Source: Takakia lepidozioides (Eukaryota > Streptophyta > Takakiopsida > Takakiales > Takakiaceae). From it: a stretch of 64,000 nt of DNA. The stretch spans positions 53,692,001-53,756,000 of the forward strand of contig CM060733.1 in NCBI GenBank assembly GCA_030704615.1, written 5' to 3'. This document shows positions 20,261 through 30,672 of the stretch, in pieces; within the stretch, counting starts at the first letter, position 1, and each line of letters starts with the position of its first letter. Under the pieces are notes generated by a model. It was given only the letters and a program-made list of their open reading frames with translations, did no database searches and was not told the origin of the DNA. Both the position numbers and the translations under genes were made by a program.

Positions 20261-21890
20261 AACGCTGGCTCTACACCCCCTTTTAATTTCTCAGAAAGGA
20301 AAAGTTGAATTTATCAAACGATATTTAGTCTACCTCAGTCTAGAATTAGACTAGAATTAGCGGTACATCCAAGGAAATGAATAAATTCATCCATCCATCC
20401 ATCCACTTTACCTTTTTATTTATTTATTTCACTGTAGACTGCCATACCACTTGGCCTGTGTACGACAGCGGCCACGTGGCGAAAACATCCATTCGGTTGA
20501 ATGAGCTGGATATCGTCCAGTTATCGTCCAGACGTATCGTCCCATCCACCAACGATTCCACGAAGATGCGCATTTTGACGGACGAATGGTTGGTCGACCG
20601 TCAGCGCGGAACTCGCAAGAGCAGCCTTTTGAGGGTGACTGAGAGGCGGTGTGTGTGTCTGGGCCGCGTTTGCGGGAGGAGCAGTGCTGCACAGGATATA
20701 CACTGGTGGTGGGGAGGAGGAGTAGGCTTGGTGGTCGCCTGGATCCGTTGCAGGTTGAGGCTGCAAAATTTTCACCTTTGTGGTTGCTGGTGCTGTTGTG
20801 AAGGGAGTGAAGTTGGAGTGATAGGGAGAGGATGAGAGGGAGGGGAATGTGTGTGTTTTCGGGTGTGTCTGTGGTGGGCATCATGAGCTTTTAGGATTTT
20901 ATTCGGTGATTGCTGAATAGTGTGGAGAGTGAGGCGTAAAGCTGCACAGATGAAAGAAAGGAAAAAAAGAAAGAAAGTTTCTAGCATCCACAGTGGGCCC
21001 CGAGGGAGGGCCCATGAGACAAAGTAGAACATTAACAAACTAGTTCAGCAAACATGAATTTTTGAAGGAAAGGTGGTGGGCAGTCGCCGACGGTCGCTAT
21101 CGTTACTTTTTTTGTTGTGGAGGGGGGAGATTGTTCTTTTTAGTCGTGAGTCTGGGCTATGGATGTTTGGGGTACCCCAGATAACCGTTCATTAATTTCG
21201 CGTTGATTAGACTTCCTTGTGGATCACTACGACAGACTCACTCTCTCTCTGGATCCAGCAAGCCTGAGCTGTAGGGATAAGCGTGAATCGAAAAGCATGA
21301 TGTCGTATTAGCGTCTAGAACAGACTTTGTCTTGGTTGGGGTGGAAGGCTTTTCGGTTGACAAGTGGCGATAGTTGTCGCTAAGAGATTTTGGGTCCTTC
21401 ACACGTCTTTTTCCATTCTGTTCGCTCTTATGGATTTCCATTATACGCTAACTTGAACTTAGTGATGTTCAACTCGGTTGATTGGCGCAAAAGGTCACAG
21501 AACCCAACTACAACGTGCGTTCACCCATTACAGGCTCTCTCTCTCTGGGCAACACTGGCAGAAGCATTTAGTTTTCAAGGCGAGCAATGCTTGGCAGCCT
21601 ACCTTCAAATGGTGCTCCATCTTCCTTTCTGTCTGTCTCTCCTCTCTTCCCCTATCTCTGAAAGTTTTAAACTGTTTGTGTCTTCTGTGGCAGGTGCTGA
21701 CATAGCAGGCAGGGAAGGTGCCATGCAACTCAAGAGAAGTGGCATTAGAATGTGGGGCCTTATTAGTGGACCGTCCTTAATTACAGATAGTAACATATTG
21801 CATTAAGTGGTAGATGTTATAGCCTTAGATACACATACACAGATCCCTAGAAGATTGGACTCCATCGAACAGGGGTAACTGTGCAGAGAT
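20261..21890. other. Upstream region of the TauE/SafE gene, no coding feature
   Basis: Open frames on both strands (20377-20835 and 20429-20884) overlap and show no family. CT-rich stretches at 21238-21252 and 21536-21547 could belong to a promoter or 5' leader. A sequence like an intron end (CTGTGGCAG) at about 21693 hints at an untranslated exon. Confidence 0.4.
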
Positions 21891-24800
21891 ATGAGGCTTG
21901 AGGATGGGTGCTCACAGCTCCGAGCATGGATGCTCACAGCAGCCCTACTGTGTTCAAATGTGGTCCTTGCGTCTGGGCTCTATTCGCCAGACGACCTGCC
22001 TGTGAGACAGTCTCTCGAACTTAGAGAACCGCTACCTTTGATCAATGAATCATCACCTATATGGTCTAGATCTGCTGTCAACTCCCTGCAGTACCCACAA
22101 GGACAGGAAGATTTACTTACAAGTCCGAAACTGTGGACAGAAGATCCATTTCACAGACTGGTAATTTTTGGAGAACGGTCAATGCACAGCCTGGAGCATA
22201 TAAGAGCATACATTTATAACGGAAAATGTGAAGATTCCAGTCAGTCTGCGTGGCCTCAATTGGAATTTGGATGGCGTTTGGTGTCAGCTACTGTACTGGG
22301 ATGCATAGGGGCATGCCTTTGCAGTGCTGGTGGGGTGGGCGGGGGTGGTTTGTTTGTCCCACTATTCAATCTCTTGCTGCTATTTGATGCAAAGACCTCA
22401 GCAGCTCTTTCAAATTTCATGATACTGGGGGGTTCTGTGGCAAATTTGGCATGGAATTCAGTGCAAACACACCCACTGTTACCTGATAAGCCTCTCATAG
22501 ACTATGACGTGACATTACTGTTACAACCCAATATGTTACTGGGGATCAGTATAGGTGTCATCTGCAACGTGATGTTCCCGGGCTGGTTGATCACTGCGCA
22601 GCTGGCAATAATTTTGAGTTATATCACTTTTAGGACTTGTAAGAGTGGGTTACGACTGTGGAAAACTGAGACTTATTTGAGAGCTGAAAAGGAGAGGAGC
22701 TCAGTCTCCCTGGAGAAGGGCAAAGAAGTTGCTCCCGTTTCCGAGAATGGGCATACAGGCACGTGTTTTCTCTTCTTCTCTTTGATGAGTAGAAAGAAAT
22801 AAGCTAATTTGAGCAGAATGTTTAGTCCCATCTGTGCATTGAGCGGTAAGATTCCTTGAATCTCCTTATACTTAACCTGATTCCTCTGTCACAAAGTGCA
22901 CTCTTGGAAGACTCTGAGTGACATGGTCATTTTGATAAAGTTTCTCCTTCTTTCTCTCTCTCTCTCTCTGGTCCTCTGCTGGCCTAAATATTTCTCATCT
23001 TTCTTGGAAATTGCCAATTGTTGTTCTCCTCTCTGATTTATTCTTTCCTGTTAGACTGTAGCCTCTAAGCCAATCATTGCATATAGCTTACAGAAAAATT
23101 TACTGACAAAATTGTTTTTCTTTACTACTGTTGGGTTTCCCACAATATGATTTGAATTATTTTGCATGCAGGGATGCTAGGAGGAGAAGAGGAAATCTCT
23201 CCACTTCTCAAGAAAATGTCTTCTAAGAAAGATAGACATTCTACAATTGAGACAAGTTCTTCTTTTGGCAGAGAGGAGTTGAATGGTTTTGCAGAACCCC
23301 TGCTGGGCACTGCAAGGAGGAATACAAGGATACAGTTCCCACCCGGCAAGCTGCTTACACTTGGCCTAGTGTGGCTAGCCTTCTTTTTGGTGCAAATACT
23401 TAGAGGGGGCAAGGCTGGAAAGGTGCTCTATTTGATTCTTACTCCTCCATGTTTTTCATTTAAGTACTTATGCCTATCCAGTATGCTATGTATTACCTGT
23501 GTCTCCTACCCATCTCTAGATACTGGCAGTGGCATGTCTATGGTGAGCTGGACTCAACATTGTGCTTTACCTAGCATAATGTTCTCACAATCTCCGTAAT
23601 TAGACACTCAAATCCTTTCAACTGCATTGTTGGCTGAGCCTGGCAGCTGACACTGCAATTGAAAGACCATATGCTTCAGATGTGCAATAAACAGACCATG
23701 CCTCCGTGGATGTAATAAAGTTCCTCTTCTTCTTGGGGCCCTGGTGTTCTGTTCCATTTGTCTTTTCTTTGTCCCATAGGCTCCTGAGCTCTCAGTGGAC
23801 TTTACAATCTTGATTTCTTTCTGCTTTTCCTTCTTCATCTCTCTCCATGCATATCTTAGCAAAGTTGTGTAGGATGGGGAATTGTTAAGTCATAACAAGC
23901 ATCAACTGTCAAAAGGACTGTCTTTCAAGCTCATTCATTTCGCCGCCTGCTTAATATCTTGCAGGTGATGTTGTCCCTGGAGAGCTGTACCATAAAAGAA
24001 CAAGGAGAGCATTTGACACTAGATATGTCAGGAACATACATACATCTAACTCTCTCGTATCTGTTGGTGAATTCACTGCAGAGTGTACTGAATTTAAGAC
24101 CATGTGGAGTGTGGTACTGGCTGCTGTCGGCATTCCAACTCCCAATAGCCATGGGTGGGACAGTGTGGACCGCGTCACATTTGCTACGACCTGCCAAGAA
24201 CCCTCAGTCAGAGGTACAGCTTGTAAATATTCTGATTAGTTCCAATTTGCACACACACATACACACGCCATATCCTCCCTCCCACCCTTCTCCTTCCTTC
24301 TTGCAGTACAAGTGACTGAAGTCTAGTGCAATATGGGCAGGAAGTGGCACCACTCTATTTCTCCCACAGATCTCGCATGTTATCATGTGACGTATGTGGC
24401 ACTCCACTAAGGATGCCATGAGAAGTCTGCTCAACTGCATAGCAGTCCCAGGAGACTGAAAGGCTGCAATGGAAATTATTTTTAAGGTACTTGACCTGCT
24501 TAAATGTGGATGGATTTGCAGGATGAATGGGATCGGATGGGTCCACGGGCATTTTCACTGTTTCCAGGAATGGCCTTGTTGGCAGGCCTCTTGGGCGGCA
24601 TGTTAGGGATTGGGGGCGGCATGGTTATAAACCCTTTGTTAATCGAAATCGGAATACATCCACAGGTTTGTTTGTGCCTCCCTGTTCACACCACGATGTG
24701 TATAGCACTGCAATCACAGCTACATTGGTCCAATCTACTGCGCACGGTAGCGGCCAAGGCCCTACAGTAGAGGGTGGGATCCTTTTAATGGGCTGTGGGG

Positions 24801-25312
24801 CCATTGGTCATGTGTGCAATTGTTGATGGTTGATACGGAGATACATTGTTGCTGTTGCACATCAAAGAAGACTGCCAACTATTGCTGGCCTCTTCCTCTC
24901 CAGAATCGTGTTTCTTCTGTTCTTGCAATATTTTAGGGCCAAAAGCACTTATCCAGCTCATGTCTTCAGTATCTAACACAGTCCCTTTCGTCCATTTGAT
25001 CAGGTGACGGCAGCAACCAGTGCCTTCATTGTCTTCTTCTCGTCGTCGATGTCGGTTGTTCAGTTTTGGCTGCTGGGGCGAACACCCCTGAACTATGCAT
25101 TTCTGTTTGCTTCTCTCTGTTTTGTCTCATCCCTTGTGGGTTTGCTTGTTGTCCACCACTTAATTGTGCGATGTGGGCGAGCCTCCATCATCATCTTTTC
25201 AGTGAGTGGCGTGCTAGGCTTCAGCACACTTCTAATGGCAGGTTTTGGAGGCTTAGATGTCTGGAGACAGTACTTGGAGGGAGACTATATGGGCTTCCAT
25301 GCCCCTTGCTAG
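21891..25312 (+). CDS. TauE/SafE family membrane transporter
   Basis: The predicted protein is a multi-pass membrane protein of the TauE/SafE family, whose bacterial members are thought to export sulfite or related organic anions; the plant substrate is not shown by sequence. The five-exon model is 21891-22758, 23172-23422, 24082-24213, 24522-24665 and 25004-25312, all in phase, giving 567 residues. A hydrophobic segment (MLTAALLCSNVVLA) near residue 14 may be a signal or anchor. The two family repeats are visible: GGVGGGGLFVPLFNLLLLF near residue 145, and GGMLGIGGGMVINPLLIEIG followed by VTAATSAF. A charged loop lies between them. The protein ends DYMGFHAPC, as in other plant members. Intron 1 would use a GC donor (CAG/GCACGT); no GT site near it keeps the frame. 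The ATG at 21891 is the first in frame. Confidence 0.93.
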
Positions 25313-26016
25313 TGCCCATCTCCTCTCTGTTCTTGCTGTCCTGTTTTGTTCCCCTATTTTCTCCACATCTCTTGGGTGTCTCCTCCACAGATCCTGTCTC
25401 TCTTTCTTTTGAAGTATTGTGTACCCTAAATCAATGTAGTTGGATGCATTTACTGCTCTGCCATGCGCACTATTGGTGGCAGTTGTGGGGTGTAGTGTGA
25501 TGTTTTTGCCCTAATATTTCTGCACATTTGTGAGGGGCATAATTCGAGGAGTTCTGTGACTTGCCTACAGGCACTTGTTCTTGTAATACAGTCATGTCTC
25601 TCTGTCCTATGCAATCATAATGGGTTTAAGAGAGAATTTATAAATAGTAGTGTATCCTTCCTTCTCCCCTATTTGTAGTTGGATGGTGTTTCTGCATAGT
25701 GCTTGTCTATCCAAATGAGTTATATGAGTGTCATGGCCTTGGCTTCCAATCTGAAAGATCTTGCCAATCGTAGCACTAGTCATATAAAGTTTAAGGTTAT
25801 TTAAGGATGGGTGTGAATCGAAATAATAGAATAATAACTCCCAGTCACACGCATATAGCATCATTGACCAAACATTTCTACATACTCTTCGTGTCATATA
25901 TCGAAACAATTTCTCTAGCCATAAAAGGTAAAAAAGTACTGCTTCCTACAAAACTTGCTTGGGTGAACATTCCATTCACCTCAAACACCCATATTCTGTC
26001 TCTCTGCTAAGGGAAT
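25313..26016. other. 3' flank of the TauE gene, nothing recognised
   Basis: T-rich sequence follows the stop and may hold the 3' UTR. I see no further gene. Confidence 0.5.
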
Positions 26017-27010
26017 GTGCAGTGGTGGCATTCAACGACTGAGGAGAGGGAGGAGGTGATCTCAAGTGGCAGTGGGGAAGCCAAGAGATTCGGGTCCTCC
26101 GTTCCTACACATACCTCGGCATTGAGTTTTCCTCAGGATGCACATAATCAGAAAGTTGTTCAAACTGGCAAGCGCAAAGTGCTGGGTCTCACTAAATTTT
26201 TCCACTGCAGAGGGATCAACTCTGAGGTAAGAAAAACCATGCTTTGTCGTGTTATTAGACCTGCCTTGGAGTACGCATATGCAATATGGGTTGATAACTC
26301 CAACCAGGCTAAGTCTCTAGAATCCACTCAAGTGGGGGTGCTTAAGGACTGCATGTCAGCGTGCTCAAAACAGCCCATATGGCTGTTCGGGGTGAGTTTG
26401 GCATCCCTTCCTTAAGCTCTTGACGAGATGAATTCAAAGGTCAGATGGTGGGGTCAGCTGCAACATATGTCCAACATCGGATATCCTAAACTCTATATGT
26501 TGGAAGCAGGATCGCCCTGTCAAACAGGCTAGGTCCTGGAGGAAGAGAATGTACTCATGAGACGTTGTTTGCCGTAGCCTTGTGGCCATTGACCCCGCGC
26601 CCAGTTTGAGCGGAACACAAAGGGACAGAACCTACCTCTGTCAGGGGCTGACGTCGGTAGTAAGACTTACCTTGATATCAAACATTGATCCGGGTTTTCC
26701 AGATATCCTCTAGAAATCCCTTCACACAAGCATCAATCTGCTGTGTGCGGTTTGCCCAATAACTAGGCCCCAGAGAGTATAAGAGACTCTCAAGGATCTG
26801 AATCTTAGCCCCCAAGTCTTGACCCTGCTGGATAAATCTGACTTCGAGGCTGTAGTGTCCAAAGCCATGTCTGTTGCCAGGAAATTGTCAGATGAAAATG
26901 AAGTTAGGCAGAAAACTTCCCTGAACTTGTGTCCAGTCTGTGACATGGGGGAGGACATCATGGATGACCTCAAGGGTCTACCCACTCTCGGCACGAGACT
27001 TATAGAATAT
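26017..27010 (+). mobile_element. LINE (non-LTR retrotransposon) 3' fragment
   Basis: YTYLGIEFSSG near 26107 and, in the next frame, NSEVRKTMLCRVIRPALEYA followed by YAIWVDNS are typical of the C-terminal part of LINE reverse transcriptases. Downstream lie RSWRKRMYS, SLVAIDPAPSL and a segment ending PTLGTRL that recur elsewhere in the window (16326, 44155, 63590). At least one frameshift and several stops are present, and no endonuclease or RT core remains. Confidence 0.75.
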
Positions 27011-27533
27011 ACCGGGGTTAAGTGGGCGTTGATCACTGTGAGCGTCTTCAGCAGGTGATGTGTTCTCAATGGCATACACATCATTCTTATACCAGAGCAA
27101 CAGCACCGTTTCTCCATCTTGGCAATTCTCCATCTTGCCTCACCAATCCCTGCTGCCCTTTAGGCAACGGTTCCCGAGGAATCACGGCGCCCAGTTACCA
27201 TCAAATGAGGGTATGGAAGCCTTTGCTGACGCTTCGACACATCGTTTGCAGTGCACTGGATAAGTGGATTGCCGGCCCTCTTCGAAGACCTACCACTCTG
27301 GCGGCACACAGATGCTTTATTTCCATTAGAAATGCACAGCGGTGAATGTCTCGAGCTGATGCTGTTTGCTGATCATAGCTGAATGGTGATCATCACCATC
27401 GTCTTTGCAGTTTTGCCTGTCCCATCATTGACACGCTCTATATATTTGAATCTGCTTGTTTATAAATCACAGCTTATACAGTTCCACCCTTGCGTATGAA
27501 GCAGCGAACTTCCATTCATGCGTGTTCCTTGTT
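27011..27533. other. 3' flank of the PPR-DYW gene, nothing recognised
   Basis: The PPR stop codon is at 27534-27536 on the minus strand. I see no terminal repeat or gene here. Confidence 0.5.
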
Positions 27534-30077
27534 TCACCAATAATCCCTGCAAGAACAAACCCCATCTTGGAAGTGGTGAAAACGGTTGGAATCCCGTACA
27601 ACAACTTCTCGGCCAACAATCTTTGAGATGAACTTTGTGGCAGTGTGGCAGTCACCACACACCCTAAGGTTCTTGATGATGTGGATAGGCATCCCTGGGG
27701 GTAAGCTGATGAGCCCAAAACCAATGGCTAGCTTCTCACTGTGGTAGCAAAGAGAAAATTCCTTTTGCTCCTCCTCCACATCATGCAATACAAAACCTGT
27801 GTCAGGTACATACCCAGCGTCCTTCATCCACCCAGATAATCTCTTCAGCTCAGCATGGATTTCCTCCATCTGTGGATGGGATTTGTCTTCCACAACAAAG
27901 GTATGCACCTGGTTGTCAATCTCAATGCAGCTGCGCCCTGGCTCCTTTCTGACACCTCTGTCCTCCATCATTTTTCTCACCTTTGCTTTGTCATCCCACC
28001 TGCCAGCTGCAGCATAGATGTTTGAAAGCAGCACATAAGTTCCTGCATTCTGGGGATCGCACTTGAGAAGGCATTTTGCTGCACGTTCTGCTAACACCAC
28101 ATCACCATGAATTCTGCAGGCACCAAGCAAAGCGCCCCAGACCGAAGCACCTGGCTCAATTGGCATTTTCCTGATGAAGTCCACTGCTTTGTCTAACTGT
28201 CCTGCACGGCCAAGAAGGTCCACCATGCAGCCAAAATGTTCAATGGTAGGAGCAAGATCGTGATCTTGACTCATGGAATCAAAGTAGTGATGGCCTTCAT
28301 CAACTAGGCCCACGTGGCTACATGCAAAGAGAAGAGACATGAAGGTTACACCATCCGGCTTGAAGCCTTCTTGTTGCATTTGCTCAAATAGTTGGATAGC
28401 CTCCCTACCACACCCATGCTGAGCATATCCTCTCATCATTGCACTCCAAGATGCAACATCTCGATTTAACATATTGTCAAACACTTGGCGTGCATCTTTT
28501 ACTCTCCCGCATTTGGCATACATGTCAGCAAGGGAAGTCGCCAAAATGATATCTGGGGAAATTCCAGATTTCATGATGTGAGAATGGACCTCTTTGCCCT
28601 TTTCCAGGGCTCCTACACTGGCACACACATTAAGAATGGAAACAAATGTGACCATGTTCGGCATGACCCCTTCCTGTTGCATTTGCCCATAAACCTCGAA
28701 AGCCTCCCTCCCACACGAATGTTGAGCATATCCTGCAATCATAGCATTCCATGAGACCACATTTCGTTTACCCATATCGTCAAACACTTGACGCGACTCC
28801 TTTATGCTCCCACATTTGGCATACATGTCCGCAAGGGCAGTCTCCAGAATGATATCAGGTGCTAATCCAGTTTTGATGAAGTCAGCATGGACATCTTTGC
28901 CCTTTTCCAGGGCTCCCAGACTGGCACACGCATTGATAACGCAAGTGAACATGACCCTGTCCGGCTTCACACCTGCCTGTTGCATTTGCTCATAGATTTC
29001 AAAAGCCTCCCTACCGCAACCATGCTGAGCATAGCCAGTGATTATCACACTCCATGAGACCACATCTCGTTTAGCCATCTTATCAAACACTTGCCGCGCA
29101 TCCTTCATGCTGCTGCATTTGGCATACATGTCAAGAAGTGTATTCTCCAGGTTGATATCAGGCGCAATTCCAGACTTGATGATGTCAGCATGAACCTCTT
29201 TTCCCTTTTCCAGGGTTCCTAAGCTGGCACACGCATTGAGAATGCAAATGAATGTGACCCTGTTAGGCATCCGCACTTTTGACCTCATCTGATCATAGAT
29301 CTGGAAAGCCTCCCTGCCATACCCATGCTGAGTATATCCTGCAATCATGGCGTTCCATGAGACCACATCTCGTTGAACCATATTGTCAAACACTTGACGT
29401 GCCTCCTTCAAGCTCCTGCATTTGACATACATGTCAAGGAGGGCAGTCTCCAGAATTATATCTGGGCCAATTGCAGCTTTCAGGATGGTAGCATGGACCA
29501 TTTTACCTCTTTCCAGGGCTCCTAGGCTGGCACAAGCATTGAGAACGCAGGTGAATGTGACCCTGTCAGGAGTTACCCGTTCTTGACACATTTTCTCATA
29601 GATCTGTAAAGCCTCTGTACCACACCCACATTTGGCATATCCTGCTATCATTGTATTCCATGTAAACAGATCTCGTTCAGGCATTTTGTCAAACACATGG
29701 CGTGCATCCACCACACTCCCACACTTAGCATACATGTTGACAAGGGTGTTGAGCAGAAAGATGTTTGGCTTGAATTTACTTTGAATTATATGGGAATGTA
29801 CCTGCTTTCCCTCTGCTAGTCCTTTCATGTTGATACACTTCTGCAAGAGACAGACATAAGTACTGGAGTCTGTCTGAACGCCTCGGTGGTTCAAAATGTG
29901 CAGAGCCTCTTTCAGTCGTCCTGCATTACAGAGTGTCTTCACATTCCCACAGCTGCCAGTGTCCTTGTTGATCCCCTCTGGTGGTCCTCCGTCAAAAGCA
30001 GTGGAGATGGTGGAGGCCCTTCCTATGCCGCCAATCTGCTGTCCAACAAACAACTGTGCCTGATTCAACCTGGTCAT
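27534..30077 (-). CDS. PPR protein of the PLS-E-DYW class (organelle RNA editing)
   Basis: This intact, intronless frame encodes 847 residues. Proteins of this class bind organellar RNA and deaminate a specific C to U. After about 75 N-terminal residues, which may hold a targeting peptide, come five nearly uniform 101-residue P-L-S units, each with MYAKC or MYVKC, then ARQVFD and WNAMIAGYAQH-like sequence. E/E+ motifs follow (FGCMVDLLGRAG, SVWGALLGACR, VLLSNIYAAAGRWDD). The DYW deaminase has the PG box (KEPGRSCIEI), the zinc/catalytic HSEKLA and CGDCH motifs, and ends exactly in CSCRDYW before TGA. The ATG at 30077 is the first Met of the open frame. Target site and organelle cannot be read from the sequence by eye. 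The uniform repeats suggest recent internal duplication. Confidence 0.97.
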   Translation of the reverse strand: MTRLNQAQLFVGQQIGGIGRASTISTAFDGGPPEGINKDTGSCGNVKTLCNAGRLKEALHILNHRGVQTDSSTYVCLLQKCINMKGLAEGKQVHSHIIQSKFKPNIFLLNTLVNMYAKCGSVVDARHVFDKMPERDLFTWNTMIAGYAKCGCGTEALQIYEKMCQERVTPDRVTFTCVLNACASLGALERGKMVHATILKAAIGPDIILETALLDMYVKCRSLKEARQVFDNMVQRDVVSWNAMIAGYTQHGYGREAFQIYDQMRSKVRMPNRVTFICILNACASLGTLEKGKEVHADIIKSGIAPDINLENTLLDMYAKCSSMKDARQVFDKMAKRDVVSWSVIITGYAQHGCGREAFEIYEQMQQAGVKPDRVMFTCVINACASLGALEKGKDVHADFIKTGLAPDIILETALADMYAKCGSIKESRQVFDDMGKRNVVSWNAMIAGYAQHSCGREAFEVYGQMQQEGVMPNMVTFVSILNVCASVGALEKGKEVHSHIMKSGISPDIILATSLADMYAKCGRVKDARQVFDNMLNRDVASWSAMMRGYAQHGCGREAIQLFEQMQQEGFKPDGVTFMSLLFACSHVGLVDEGHHYFDSMSQDHDLAPTIEHFGCMVDLLGRAGQLDKAVDFIRKMPIEPGASVWGALLGACRIHGDVVLAERAAKCLLKCDPQNAGTYVLLSNIYAAAGRWDDKAKVRKMMEDRGVRKEPGRSCIEIDNQVHTFVVEDKSHPQMEEIHAELKRLSGWMKDAGYVPDTGFVLHDVEEEQKEFSLCYHSEKLAIGFGLISLPPGMPIHIIKNLRVCGDCHTATKFISKIVGREVVVRDSNRFHHFQDGVCSCRDYW

Positions 30078-30672
30078 CCTGCATGACTCAAAACCTTACT
30101 GACAACCTTGACACTCAAACTAAGGTCAAAACTGCTAGATAGTTCAGAGAAAGATCTGTTCTTTTTCTAAACACGCCAAACCCCTCTCCGACTGAGCGGA
30201 GCCAAGCATCTCTATGGTCAGCCTGGGACGTCAGGGTAATAGGGAGAATATCAAATATTTGGGAACAAGTGGGACACTATATTGCAACCCTAAAGTTGAT
30301 TGAGAAATCCATTGCGCAGAGACATTCCTTGCATTTAATGAACCCATCCAAAGACTCGGTTCTTCAGGCTGGTGCCGCCCAATTTTGTTGAGCTCAGATG
30401 AGAGTGGGACACGTTTGGACATGAGCCCATGAATGTCCAAGGTGGTTGCGGAGCAGAAGACTGCCTCAAATTTGGGAAACCTCGACAGGGGATGAATTTT
30501 AACTAGCAAGACGAGAGCATGGAAAAGATGAAAGAAACCACTGGTTTGATTCCCTTCTATTGATATCATGGGCGCACGATTCATGGACCTCTGACCATCG
30601 TCTCCTGTTGGCTCTTTTTGCTCACTGGTGCTGGGGTGTGAGCATAATCCTGTCGTCAGATATCAACTGGAG
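30078..30672. promoter_or_regulatory. Shared intergenic region between divergent PPR-DYW and DPH6 genes
   Basis: The two start codons lie about 595 bases apart, head to head, so this DNA must hold both promoters and 5' leaders. I see no clear TATA box for either gene. The minus-strand frame at 30231-30584 shows no family. Confidence 0.6.

Noticed and set aside
20377-20884. Overlapping open frames of about 150 codons on both strands before the TauE gene
   Set aside because: Neither shows a family or domain, the two overlap on opposite strands, and the + frame begins in a CATC simple repeat.
21390-21806. Open frame of 138 codons upstream of the TauE gene
   Set aside because: No family is recognised; it crosses sequence like an intron end and may be untranslated leader.
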